From: DASYAE01 sp036501535
GTDB taxonomy: Bacteria > Actinomycetota > Actinomycetes > Streptomycetales > Catenulisporaceae
Assembly (NCBI GenBank): GCA_036501535.1
Contig: DASYAE010000003.1
Coordinates: forward strand, 1-64,000
DNA: 64,000 bases
Direction of reading: 5' to 3'
Every line of letters begins with the position of its first letter. The first letter of the stretch is position 1. The notes under the pieces were generated by a model. It was not told the DNA's origin and did not search any database. It saw nothing but the letters and a program-made list of their open reading frames with translations. Of this stretch, positions 8,436 to 16,732 are shown one piece after another. A program made the position numbers and the translations under genes.

Positions 8436-8481
8436 GCACGGCCCGCCTCGCCTACACCCGCGAGCGCGAGGCGGGCCGTGC
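8436..8481 (+). terminator. Strong hairpin after the LysR gene
   Basis: Perfect 16-bp inverted repeat (8436-8451 pairs with 8466-8481; arm starts GCACGGCCCGCC) with a 14-base loop. It lies 175 bases after the LysR stop and 74 before the ABC ATPase start. There is no T-run, which is usual in high-GC actinomycetes. The rest of 8261-8555 holds no gene I can support. Confidence 0.55.
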
Positions 8482-8555
8482 CCGTGATCGAGCCGGGCTG
8501 GCACAATCGGTCTGGGCCGGGACGGCGGCGGCGGCGGACGAGCGGGAGGCGGCGG

Positions 8556-9512
8556 ATGCGGCTCGACGGGGTCGGCAAGCGCTACGGCGCCGCCTGGGTC
8601 TTCCGCGAGGTCGACCTGCTGCTGGAGCCCGGCCAGGTGATCGCGGTCACCGGCGGGAACGGCTCGGGCAAGTCGACCCTGCTGCGGATCCTGGCCGGGG
8701 TCACCCGGCCGATCCGCGGGACGGTGACCGGCCGCCCGCGGTCCGTCGGCTACGTGCCCGAGCGCTTCGTGCCGAGCGACCGCTTCTCCGCCGCGGCGTA
8801 CCTCGCCCACATGGGACGCATCAGGGGCCTGACTACAGCGCAGGCGGACGCCGCGGCGGACCGGCTGCTCACGCGGCTCGACCTGGTCGGCGGCCGGGAC
8901 ACCGTCGTGCGCAGGCTCTCGAAGGGCAACGTACAGAAGGTCGTGCTGGCACAGGCGCTGATCGTGCCGCCGCGACTGCTCATCCTCGACGAGCCGTGGT
9001 CCGGCCTCGACGCCGCGGCGCACGGCGTGCTCTCCGAGATCATCCGCGAGGTGTCCGGCGCCGGCGGCATCGTCGCCTTCGCCGACCACCGCGAGGCGAT
9101 CGTCCGGGCCACCGCCACCACGACGTGCCGATTCGCCGCCGGGCGGCTCACGGTCGTCTCGGAAACGAGCACGAATTCGGAATCGAACTCGAACACGAAC
9201 ACTGGCCCGGACCTGCCGCCTCCGGCAGTCGCAGGGCTCAACGACGTCTCGCGGGTCCTGCTCCGGCCGCCGCACGGCGACGGCCGCACACGGCACGGCC
9301 CGGACTGGCACTCGATCGAAGGGGTGCTCGACTCGACGCAGACGCAGGATTCTGATGGCGCCGTGTCGGTCCGCGTGACCGGCAGCCGATGCGATGCCCT
9401 GCTGCTGATCGCGCTGCAGCACGGCTGGTCGGTGCGGGGCATCTGGCACCACATCCAGGACCAGGCTCCAGCGATCCCTGTCCCGGCAACCGCGCGGGAC
9501 GGCGCCCCATGA
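8556..9512 (+). CDS. ABC-2 type transporter ATP-binding protein
   Basis: A 318-residue ATPase subunit. Walker A is GGNGSGKST (33-41), the signature is LSKGN in place of LSGGQ, and Walker B with catalytic Glu is LLILDEPWSG. A His-loop reads AFADHRE. LSKGN occurs in several CcmA-like exporter ATPases. ATG 8556 has GGGAGG upstream and starts right at the domain, so it is preferred to an in-frame ATG at 8478. Residues after about 205 form an Asn/Ser-rich linker (TSTNSESNSNTNT) and an unrecognised C-terminal domain. The next gene starts within the stop codon (ATGA), so the two form one transporter. The cargo is unknown. Confidence 0.85.
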   Translation: MRLDGVGKRYGAAWVFREVDLLLEPGQVIAVTGGNGSGKSTLLRILAGVTRPIRGTVTGRPRSVGYVPERFVPSDRFSAAAYLAHMGRIRGLTTAQADAAADRLLTRLDLVGGRDTVVRRLSKGNVQKVVLAQALIVPPRLLILDEPWSGLDAAAHGVLSEIIREVSGAGGIVAFADHREAIVRATATTTCRFAAGRLTVVSETSTNSESNSNTNTGPDLPPPAVAGLNDVSRVLLRPPHGDGRTRHGPDWHSIEGVLDSTQTQDSDGAVSVRVTGSRCDALLLIALQHGWSVRGIWHHIQDQAPAIPVPATARDGAP

Positions 9513-10165
9513 CGGCGCTCGTTCGCTACACCGCGGCGCACCTGATGCACTCGCAGCGCTACCTTCCGCCGCTGCTGCTCTACTTCGTCCTCATGGCGAT
9601 CCTGACCAGCGGCGACTCGGGCCCGCTGATCCCGCTCTACGCCGGCTGCGCCGCGGCCGTGCTCGCCTGGGCGACCTGGTTCACCGCCTCGGTGGTCAAC
9701 CTGGAGGACCCGGTCAGCCGCGCCATCCTGGTGGTGAACGCCGGCAGCTCCCGCAAGGTGCTGCACGCGGCCGTGGTCGTCGCCCTCGGCGCCTCGGTCG
9801 TGATAACCGCCTTCAGCATCGGCTTCCCGCTGGTCACCGGCTCGCACACGGTCACCGCAACCGACCTGGCGATCGGCGCGGAGGGTCAGCTGACCTGCGC
9901 CTTCGTCGGGATCGCAATCGGGCAGATCTGCTCGCGGCTGGTCATAAGGCGGGCCGGGATCGCCCTGCTCGCCGCCCTCACACTGGTGGTGTTCGCCATC
10001 GTGCAGCGCTGGGCGGTGCCGGTCCATCCGCTGCTCGTGCTCATGGAGGGCAGCAAGCCGACCGCTGATATCGCGCTCGACGGGGCGGGCTACGCGGCTA
10101 TCGCGGTCGTGTTGCTTATCGCCGCGACTCTGGCAACGCACTTCATCTCCGACCGCAGGGACTGA
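9509..10165 (+). CDS. Membrane protein, ABC transporter permease partner
   Basis: A 218-residue integral membrane protein with about six hydrophobic segments (for example LLLYFVLMAILTS, VVVALGASVVITAF, ALLAALTLVVFAIV). Its ATG overlaps the TGA of the ATPase gene, and ABC exporter pairs are commonly arranged this way, so it is called the permease subunit. It has no motif of its own that proves this, and it is short for an ABC-2 permease. A longer in-frame start at 9389 is rejected because it lies wholly inside the ATPase gene. Confidence 0.7.
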   Translation: MTALVRYTAAHLMHSQRYLPPLLLYFVLMAILTSGDSGPLIPLYAGCAAAVLAWATWFTASVVNLEDPVSRAILVVNAGSSRKVLHAAVVVALGASVVITAFSIGFPLVTGSHTVTATDLAIGAEGQLTCAFVGIAIGQICSRLVIRRAGIALLAALTLVVFAIVQRWAVPVHPLLVLMEGSKPTADIALDGAGYAAIAVVLLIAATLATHFISDRRD

Positions 10166-10254
10166 ACCGGCGACGCCAACCGGTCCCGCGCGCGATCGGC
10201 GATTAGGCTGGCGATCATCAGAGCCGGCGGCTGACGGAAGGCGAGGCAGGGACT

Positions 10255-10782
10255 GTGACTGCGCAGAGCACTGCACAGAGCGCGGCAGCGGCAACATCAG
10301 CGGAAGGCGAGCCGGAAGCCGCACTGGCCGCGCGGCTCGAGCAGCAGGAGCACCGGCTCCAGCTCGACGGCTTCGACAACGACGACGCCTGGCGGCTCGG
10401 CTGCCTGCTGGTCGAGCTGGCCCGGGAGCGCGGCCACGCGGTCACGATCGACGTCCGGCGCGGCGACCACCAGCTGTTCCACTGCGCGCTGCCCGGCACG
10501 GCCCCGGACAACGACACCTGGATCGAGCGCAAGGTCCGGGTGGTGCGCCGGTTCGAGCACAGCTCGCTGCTCGTCGGCCAGCGGCACCGGGACAAGGGCA
10601 CCACCTTCGAGGCCGCGACCCCGCACCTCGACCCGGCGCTCTACGCAGCGCACGGCGGCTCGTTCCCGATCCGGGTACGCGGCGTCGGTGTCGTAGGCAC
10701 AGTCACCGTCTCCGGCCTGCCTCAGACCGAGGACCACGCGCTGGTCGTCGAAGGACTCGAAAGTTATCTGGGAGATAAGTAA
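10255..10782 (+). CDS. UPF0303 / heme-degrading domain (HbpS-GlcG fold) protein
   Basis: A 175-residue protein; after a 25-residue Ala-rich leader comes the UPF0303 pattern. This includes a helix LEQQEHRL, LGCLLVELARERGHAVTIDVRRGDHQLFHCALPG, then D-N-D-T-W-I-E-R-K-VRVVRRFEHSS, and near the end GSFPIRVRGVGVVGTVTVSGLPQTEDHALVVEGL. The fold is shared with GlcG/HbpS-like proteins, some of which bind heme, but the role of UPF0303 members is not established. A GTG start with a GGCAGGG-type ribosome site is used. The gene stands alone, with a palindrome at its end. Confidence 0.8.
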   Translation: MTAQSTAQSAAAATSAEGEPEAALAARLEQQEHRLQLDGFDNDDAWRLGCLLVELARERGHAVTIDVRRGDHQLFHCALPGTAPDNDTWIERKVRVVRRFEHSSLLVGQRHRDKGTTFEAATPHLDPALYAAHGGSFPIRVRGVGVVGTVTVSGLPQTEDHALVVEGLESYLGDK

Positions 10783-10809
10783 TATTCCATAGGCTCATCG
10801 GGATATTAC
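10779..10809. promoter_or_regulatory. AT-rich inverted repeat before the EamA gene
   Basis: GTAATATTCC (10779-10788) and GGGATATTAC (10800-10809) are inverted copies with one mismatch, 11 bases apart. The repeat overlaps the UPF0303 stop and ends 10 bases before the EamA ATG. TATTAC in the right arm could serve as a -10 for a nearly leaderless transcript. It stands out in a 70% GC background and is probably an operator, but its protein is unknown. Confidence 0.4.
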
Positions 10810-10819
10810 GCTGGGGCCC

Positions 10820-11812
10820 ATGGCACAGACCCGCACCACCGGCCTCGCTTTCGGCGTCGTGTCCGCCGTCTCGTTCGGCGCCTCTGGCCCGTGCGCGAAA
10901 GCGCTGACCGATGGCGGGTTCACGCCGCTCCAGGCAGTGTGGCTCCGGGTGCTCGGCGCGGTGGTGATCCTCGCGCCGACCGCGCTCGTCCTGCGCAGGC
11001 GAGTGATCTTCCGCACCGTGCGCCGAAACCTCTGGCCGATGTTCGCCTACGCGCTGACGGCGATCGCACTGTGCCAGGCGCTCTACTTCGTGGCAGCCTC
11101 ACGGCTGCCGGTGAGCATCGCGATCCTGCTGGAGTTCACCGGCCCGGTCCTGGTGGTCGGCTGGCTCGGCCTGGTGCGCCGCCGACACGTTCCGCGCACC
11201 GCGTACATCGGCGTGGCAACCGCGGTAGTCGGCCTGCTCGCCGTGGTGCAGATCTGGTCCGGCCTGCGCCTAGACCCGGTCGGCGTCGCCGCCGCGTTCG
11301 GCGCGGCATGCGGCAGCGCGAGCTACTTCCTGATCATCGAGCGCCTCATCGGCCGCGTCGATCCTCTGGTGCTGACCTCCGGCGGCATGTGCGCCGGCGC
11401 GTTGCTCCTGCTGCCACTCGCAGAGCCCTGGCGCGCACCCTGGCACCTGATCGCCGCCGACGTACGCGTCGGCGTCCACCTCGTCCCAGGCTGGGTCATC
11501 CTCGCAGTGCTCGTCATCGTCAGTACGGTGATCGGCTACGTCGCAGGCGCCGGCGCCATCCAGCGACTGTCCGCCCCGATCGCCTGCGGCGTGGCCTACA
11601 TCGAGGCGGTCGCAGCCTCCGTCTTCGCCTGGATCGCCCTGGGCCAGCGGCTGGGGCCCGCACAGATCTGCGGCGGCGTCATCGTGCTGCTCGGCGCCTA
11701 CATCGCACAACGCTCGGTCGCCGAGCCGGACGTGATCCCCGCGGAGCCCGAGCCGTCGGGAACGACAGCCCTGACTCAGGCCGCTGTCTCGGGTCGCACG
11801 GCGAGACGGTAG
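10820..11812 (+). CDS. EamA-family (DMT superfamily) membrane transporter
   Basis: A 330-residue protein with about ten hydrophobic helices arranged as two EamA repeats (residues 8-145 and 155-290). Typical pieces are SFGASGPCAKAL in helix 1, FVAASRLPVSIAILLEFTGPVLV in the first repeat and AYIEAVAASVFAWIALGQRLGPAQICGGVIVLLGAYI in the second. The family exports metabolites such as amino acids; the substrate is unknown. The last 37 bases overlap the 3' end of the convergent HemD-like gene, and the extra C-terminal tail is likely unstructured. Confidence 0.85.
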   Translation: MAQTRTTGLAFGVVSAVSFGASGPCAKALTDGGFTPLQAVWLRVLGAVVILAPTALVLRRRVIFRTVRRNLWPMFAYALTAIALCQALYFVAASRLPVSIAILLEFTGPVLVVGWLGLVRRRHVPRTAYIGVATAVVGLLAVVQIWSGLRLDPVGVAAAFGAACGSASYFLIIERLIGRVDPLVLTSGGMCAGALLLLPLAEPWRAPWHLIAADVRVGVHLVPGWVILAVLVIVSTVIGYVAGAGAIQRLSAPIACGVAYIEAVAASVFAWIALGQRLGPAQICGGVIVLLGAYIAQRSVAEPDVIPAEPEPSGTTALTQAAVSGRTARR

Positions 11813-12996
11813 CCGCGCTTGGTGACGGTGCGGATGAGGTCGCCGTCCGAGCCGAGTGCGGTGCGCAGGCGGGCGATGGTCGCCTCGACCACGTGCTCGT
11901 CGCGGGTCGCGGCGCTCGGACCGGCAGTGCGCGTTCCCCAGGCGCGGCGCAGCAGGTCGGCGCGGGAGACGACGCGGCCGGGGTGCCGGGCCAGCTCGGC
12001 GAGCACCGCGGCGAGTATCGGCGGGAGCAGGACCGGGCGGCCGTCCGAGAGCACCGCGCTGCCCTGGATCACCAGCTCGCGGCCGTCCTCGGCCGGGATC
12101 GTGCGGCGCACCCGGGCCGGCAGGGCGACGCAGAGCTCTGCGGCCAGTGCGCCGAGGCGGGAGCGGTCCGGGCGGATCGTCGGCACGTCCCGCGCCTCGA
12201 GCGGGCGCGCGCAGACCGGGCCGACGCAGGCTGCTGCGACATCGGTGCGCAGCGCGTCGAGCAGCCGGTCGAGCATGCCCTCGCCGCCGGCCGCGGCGGC
12301 CTCGAGCAGCGCGGTCGCGCCGGGCGCGGAGGTGAACGCGACGGCGTGCAGGTCGCGGCGCACGATCGCGTCGATCAGCTTGCCCACGGCGGCCCGGTCC
12401 GCCGGCGGGTCCCAGCGGTATACGGGGACTGCGATGACTTCGGCCCCGGCCGCGCGCAGCTCCGCGGCGAGGTCGCAGTCGATGGTCGGGTCCGCCGTCC
12501 CGTACTGCTGCACGGCCACCCGCTTGCCGGCGATGTCGCGCGCCAGCAGCCACTCCAGCACCTCGCTGCAGAGCTCCGACTCGGCCGCGAACTGCTCGCG
12601 CAGCCCGCTGGCCCGCACCGCGCCGGTCGCCTTCGGCCCGCGCGAGACGACCACCGCCCGGCTGAGCGCATCGTGCAGCTGCGCGGCCTGGTTCCAGCCC
12701 TCGGCGGCAGAGATCCAGCCGCGCCAGCCCCGTCCGGTCGTCGCCACGGCGTAGTGCGGCGGGGCGGCGATGCAGGCGGTGGTCGCCGCGCGCAGCTCCG
12801 TGTCGTCCTCCAGCGGGACGAGCTTGAGGGTCGGCGCTTCGAGCACTCGCGCGCCGCGCCGGCGCAGCATCGCGGCCAGGTCGTCCCGGCGTCGGTCGGC
12901 GGTGAGCGCGACGACGCAGCCGGCCAGCGGCTGGTCGGCGAAGCCCGGCCCGGGTGCGTGCCCGGCCGGACCGGGCGGTGGCATGGTGCGGGGCAT
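11776..12996 (-). CDS. HemD-like uroporphyrinogen-III synthase fused to a winged-helix DNA-binding domain
   Basis: A 406-residue fusion. Residues about 20-285 match uroporphyrinogen-III synthase (GCVVALTADRRRDDLAAML, a central AVQQYGT, then AVAFTSAPGATALLEAA). Residues about 310-400 are an OmpR/PhoB-type winged helix (ILAAVLAELARHPGRVVSRADLLRRAWG, then VEATIARLRTALG and KRGYRLA). The same architecture sits beside nirBD/narK in other actinobacteria (Rv0260c in M. tuberculosis). It is divergent from the nitrate operon, so it probably controls it, or senses a tetrapyrrole linked to siroheme, the NirB cofactor. Whether the synthase half is active cannot be told. No clear ribosome site; the start is uncertain. 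Confidence 0.85.
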   Translation of the reverse strand: MPRTMPPPGPAGHAPGPGFADQPLAGCVVALTADRRRDDLAAMLRRRGARVLEAPTLKLVPLEDDTELRAATTACIAAPPHYAVATTGRGWRGWISAAEGWNQAAQLHDALSRAVVVSRGPKATGAVRASGLREQFAAESELCSEVLEWLLARDIAGKRVAVQQYGTADPTIDCDLAAELRAAGAEVIAVPVYRWDPPADRAAVGKLIDAIVRRDLHAVAFTSAPGATALLEAAAAGGEGMLDRLLDALRTDVAAACVGPVCARPLEARDVPTIRPDRSRLGALAAELCVALPARVRRTIPAEDGRELVIQGSAVLSDGRPVLLPPILAAVLAELARHPGRVVSRADLLRRAWGTRTAGPSAATRDEHVVEATIARLRTALGSDGDLIRTVTKRGYRLAVRPETAA

Positions 12997-13029
12997 GGCG
13001 GCAGGGTGCGTGAACGCTGTTTCGTGAAT

Positions 13030-13056
13030 GTTGCGGACTGGAAACGCATTGGTTAG
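13030..13056 (+). promoter_or_regulatory. Possible GlnR-type site upstream of the nitrate operon
   Basis: GTTGC-N6-GAAAC-N6-GTTAG follows the 11-base spacing of actinobacterial GlnR boxes (GTnAC-N6-GnAAC repeats), with 4/5, 5/5 and 4/5 matches. It lies in the 137-base gap between the divergent HemD-like gene and the nitrate reductase. GlnR controls nitrate assimilation in Streptomyces and Mycobacterium. The match is partial and found by eye. Confidence 0.35.
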
Positions 13057-13133
13057 CGCCGCACTTATTTCCGCCGTCCGAGTGAATTGATGGACTTGAA
13101 CACCGGCGGAAACGACGACGACCCGGCGGCGTT

Positions 13134-15344
13134 ATGGAGGGCCGTGACGGTGTCCGTGTGAGTATCGCGGAGCTTCCCGTCGCAGCAGCGCTTGACGGCG
13201 CGCGCACGACGCCGACGCACTGCCCATACTGCGCGCTGCAGTGCGGGATGAACATCGACGCCGCAGCTCAGAACGCAGTGACCACTGTGACCACTGTGAC
13301 GATCACCGTCTCAGGCCGGGACGACTTCCCGGTGAACGAGGGCGCGCTGTGCGGGAAGGGCGCCGCAGCAGCCGATGTGCTCGATCCGGCTGTCCGCCTC
13401 ACCGCGCCGTTGATGCGCGACACCAAGGACGCGCCGCTGCGCGAGGTCGGCTGGGACGAGGCGTTCGGCCGGGTCGCGCGTGAACTCGGCAGCCGGCCGC
13501 GCGAAGCAGTCGGGATCTTCGGCGGCGGCGGCCTGACGAACGAGAAGGCCTACCTGCTCGGCAAGTTCGCCCGCGCCGTCCTGCGCACGCCGAACATCGA
13601 CTACAACGGCCGGTTCTGCATGTCGTCGGCCGCCTACGCCCAGCAGCGGGCGTTCGGCCTCGACCGCGGGCTGCCGTTCCCGGTCCGCGACCTGCGCGAG
13701 ACCGGCGCGATCCTGCTGGTCGGCGCGAACGTCGCGGAGACGATGCCGCCGATCATGCGACACTTCGCGGCCCAGCGCGAAGCCGGCGGCTGGCTCGCCG
13801 TCGTCGACCCGCGCCGCACCCGCACGGCCGAGCAGGCGGATGCCCACCTGCAGCCGGTCCCCGGCACCGATCTGGCGCTGGCGAACGGGCTGCTGCACAT
13901 CGTGATCGCTGAAGGACTCACCGACACGGATTACATCGAGGCGCGCACGACAGGCTTCGACGAGGTCCGCCGAACGGTCGCCACCTGGTGGCCCGAGCGG
14001 GTGGAGCGGGTCACCGGCGTTCCTGCGGCCCAGTTGCGGGACACGGCGCGTCGGCTCGCCCGCGCGGCGGGCCGCGTCCCGCAGGAGTCGGGCCGCGGCG
14101 CCATGATCTTCACCGCGCGCGGCAGCGAGCAGCACAGCGACGGCGCCGCGACGGTCTCGGCCTGGATCAACCTCGCGCTGGCCCTCGGGCTGCCGGGCCG
14201 GGCACGCTCTGGATACGGCCCGCTGACCGGCCAGGGCAACGGTCAGGGCGGTCGTGAACACGGCCAGAAGGCTGATCAGCTGCCGGGATACCGCCGTATC
14301 GACGACCCGGCGGCGCGGGCGCACGTCGCGGCCGTATGGGGGATCGAGCCGGAGGAGCTGCCCGGGCCCGGCCCCTCGGCGACCGAACTGCTCGCCCTAT
14401 GTGGCTCGCAGATCGACGCGCTGTTCGTGATGGGCTCGAATCCGGTCGTCTCCGCGCCGGACGCGGGCCGGGTCGAGACGGGTCTGCGCGGGCTCGGCTT
14501 CCTGGCCGTGGCGGACGTCGTGCTCTCGGAGACCGCGGCGCTGGCGGACGTCGTGCTGCCCAGCGCGCAGTGGGCCGAGGAGACCGGCACGATGACCAAC
14601 CTCGAGGGCCGGATCCTGTTGCGGGAGAAGGCTGTTGAGCCGCCGTCGGCAGTACGCACCGACCTGGAGATCCTGGACGGCATCGCGACTCGGCTCGGGC
14701 GGCCGCTCGTCGGCAGCGTCAGCAAGGGTCCGGGCATCGACGCCGAGCAGGTCTTCGCGGAACTCGGCCGGGCCAGCGCGGGGGGCCCGGCCGACTACGC
14801 GGCGATCACCCACCGGCGGCTGCGCGCAGGCGAGGAGCTTTACTGGCCCTGCGGCGAGGAGACGTCGTCGGGCACGCCACGGCTGTTCGCCGAGCGGTTC
14901 CCGACCCCGGACGGCCGAGCCAGGTTCCAGCCGGTGCAGTACCGAGGGGCGGCCGAAGAGCCGGATGACGAATACCCCTTTCGGCTCACCACCGGACGGG
15001 TGCTGGCGCAGTATCAGTCCGGTGCGCAGACCAGACGGGTGAACCGGCTCAACCGGGCCGCGCCGCGGCCGTTCGTCGAGCTGCACCCCGACCTCGCGGC
15101 GGCGCTCGCGGTCGCCGAGGGCGACGCGGTCACGGTGACCAGCCGCCGCGGCGTCGCGACCGCGCCGGCCAGGGTCAGCCGCGCGATCCGGCCGGACACC
15201 GTGTTCATGCCGTTCCATTGGCCGGGCGAGGGCCGCGCCAACGCGGTGACCAACCCGGCGCTGGATCCGAACTCGAAGATGCCCGCCTTCAAGGTCTGCG
15301 CCGTGCGCGTGGAGCGGGCCGTGACGCCGGAGGCGGACCGGTGA
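13134..15344 (+). CDS. Assimilatory nitrate reductase catalytic subunit (molybdopterin oxidoreductase)
   Basis: A 736-residue Mo-bisMGD enzyme reducing nitrate to nitrite in the cytoplasm. The N-terminal [4Fe-4S] site is C30-x2-C33-x3-C37 followed by C73 in GALCGKG. Body motifs such as YNGRFCMSS, GAN-x-AETMPP, GYGPLTGQGNGQGGREHG and VVLPSAQWAEETGTMTNLEGR are typical of NarB/NasA. The C-terminus has the molydopterin dinucleotide-binding domain ending FMPFHWPGE. It has no signal peptide, so it is assimilatory. It lacks the C-terminal BFD-type iron-sulfur domain of some NasA proteins. ATG 13134 is used; GTG 13158, downstream of GGAGGG, is an alternative. Residues 49-59 are a short VTT repeat. 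It is the first gene of a five-gene overlapping operon. Confidence 0.92.
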   Translation: MEGRDGVRVSIAELPVAAALDGARTTPTHCPYCALQCGMNIDAAAQNAVTTVTTVTITVSGRDDFPVNEGALCGKGAAAADVLDPAVRLTAPLMRDTKDAPLREVGWDEAFGRVARELGSRPREAVGIFGGGGLTNEKAYLLGKFARAVLRTPNIDYNGRFCMSSAAYAQQRAFGLDRGLPFPVRDLRETGAILLVGANVAETMPPIMRHFAAQREAGGWLAVVDPRRTRTAEQADAHLQPVPGTDLALANGLLHIVIAEGLTDTDYIEARTTGFDEVRRTVATWWPERVERVTGVPAAQLRDTARRLARAAGRVPQESGRGAMIFTARGSEQHSDGAATVSAWINLALALGLPGRARSGYGPLTGQGNGQGGREHGQKADQLPGYRRIDDPAARAHVAAVWGIEPEELPGPGPSATELLALCGSQIDALFVMGSNPVVSAPDAGRVETGLRGLGFLAVADVVLSETAALADVVLPSAQWAEETGTMTNLEGRILLREKAVEPPSAVRTDLEILDGIATRLGRPLVGSVSKGPGIDAEQVFAELGRASAGGPADYAAITHRRLRAGEELYWPCGEETSSGTPRLFAERFPTPDGRARFQPVQYRGAAEEPDDEYPFRLTTGRVLAQYQSGAQTRRVNRLNRAAPRPFVELHPDLAAALAVAEGDAVTVTSRRGVATAPARVSRAIRPDTVFMPFHWPGEGRANAVTNPALDPNSKMPAFKVCAVRVERAVTPEADR

Positions 15345-16732
15345 ACCCGGAGAGAGCGACTGCGGCCAGCGCAGCGATCGACGGCAGGACCGACAGCAGG
15401 CCCAACAGCACGACCGACGGCGGGATCTGCGTGGTCGGCGCCGGCCTGGCGGCCAACCTGCTGGTGCGCCTGCTGCTCGAGGCCGAGCCCGAGGCGCGGA
15501 TCAGCCTCTTCGGCGCGGAGCCGGTACCCGCATACAACAGGGTGCTGCTCCCGGACGTGCTGGCCGGCCGGTCCGCCCGCGAGCTGGTCCATCTGCCGCA
15601 CCCGGCCGGCCCGCGGCTGGCGGTACACACCGGTGTGCGGGTCGCCCGCATCGACCGGGAGCACAGGACGCTGATCACCTCGGCCGGCGACGCGGTCGGC
15701 TACTCCACGCTGGTCCTGGCGACCGGCGCGAACCCGGTTCTGCCGCCGCTGCCGGGCCTGCGCGACCCGGGCCGGCCCGGACGGCTGCGCGCCGGCGTCC
15801 ACACCCTGCGCAGCCTGGCCGACCTGGACCGGCTGCAGGCCGAGGCGCCGGCCGCCCGGCGCGCCGTCGTGGTCGGCGGCGGCCTGCTCGGCGTGCAGTG
15901 CTCGCGGGCGCTGGCCGCGCTCGGGCCGGGCGTCGAGCTGATCCATCAGGGCCCGCACCTGCTCGACCACCGCATCGACCCGGCCGCGGGCGCGATCCTG
16001 GCCCGGACCCTGCGCGGCCACGGGATCGAGGTGCACACCGAGTGCCGCGCGCGGGCCGTCACCGCGGCCGGCGACGACCTCGGTCCCGGGCCGGCCGGCG
16101 GCGTGCGGCTGGCCGACGGCATGTATCTGGACTGCGATCTCGTGCTGGTCGCCTGCGGCGCCGCACCCGCGGCCGGCCTGGCCGAGGCCGCCGGGCTGGC
16201 GGTGCGCGGGGGAGTGGTCGTGGACGAATATCTGAGGTCGGTCACCGACCCCGCGATCCACGCGATCGGCGACTGCTGCGCCCCGGCCGGCTCGGCGCCC
16301 GCGCCGCACCTCGGGGCCTGGCCCGGCCTGGCCGCCCCGGCGCTGGCGCAGGCCGCATATCTGGCCGAGTACATAGCTGACCACTTGGCCGACCACTTGG
16401 CCGAAAATCCCGCCGGCCGCGCGCCGCGCTATCAGAGCCCGGCGAACGTCGTCCGGCTGGGCGCCGCAGGCATCGATGTCGCGGTGCTCTCCGCGGCCGG
16501 GAACCCGGCCGGCGCACCTGCGCAGCGCACGGTCCGGCTCGCCGATCCGATAGCGGGCACCTACCGCTCGGTGACCGTCGGCGGCGGCCGCGTGCTCGGC
16601 TCGGTGCTCATCGGCGACGTGTCCGCCGCCGCGAATCTCAGCCGCCTGATCGATCGGCCCGGCCCGCTGCCGGCCGACCCGCTCGACCTGCTCACCACGG
16701 GTCCCCACCCCGCCGAAGGAGCCGCCGCGTGA
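15341..16732 (+). CDS. FAD/NAD(P)-dependent oxidoreductase, nitrate reductase electron-transfer partner
   Basis: A 463-residue flavoprotein with two dinucleotide-binding folds: FAD near residues 29-60 (CVVGAGLAANLLVRLL) and NAD(P) near residues 175-205 (AVVVGGGLLGVQCSRALA). A third FAD motif is AIGDCC. It resembles the N-terminal half of NirB and NasB-type reductases, so it most likely feeds electrons to the nitrate reductase, which lacks its own reductase domain. GTG 15341 overlaps the TGA of the upstream gene and has GGAGG before it; the longer start at 15218 is inside that gene. A 12-base repeat encodes ADHLADHL around residue 350. Confidence 0.85.
   Translation: MNPERATAASAAIDGRTDSRPNSTTDGGICVVGAGLAANLLVRLLLEAEPEARISLFGAEPVPAYNRVLLPDVLAGRSARELVHLPHPAGPRLAVHTGVRVARIDREHRTLITSAGDAVGYSTLVLATGANPVLPPLPGLRDPGRPGRLRAGVHTLRSLADLDRLQAEAPAARRAVVVGGGLLGVQCSRALAALGPGVELIHQGPHLLDHRIDPAAGAILARTLRGHGIEVHTECRARAVTAAGDDLGPGPAGGVRLADGMYLDCDLVLVACGAAPAAGLAEAAGLAVRGGVVVDEYLRSVTDPAIHAIGDCCAPAGSAPAPHLGAWPGLAAPALAQAAYLAEYIADHLADHLAENPAGRAPRYQSPANVVRLGAAGIDVAVLSAAGNPAGAPAQRTVRLADPIAGTYRSVTVGGGRVLGSVLIGDVSAAANLSRLIDRPGPLPADPLDLLTTGPHPAEGAAA

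Noticed and set aside
10891..13056. 721-codon plus-strand open frame
   Set aside because: It crosses the EamA gene out of frame and runs antisense to the HemD fusion; composition is Arg/Gly/Ala shadow.
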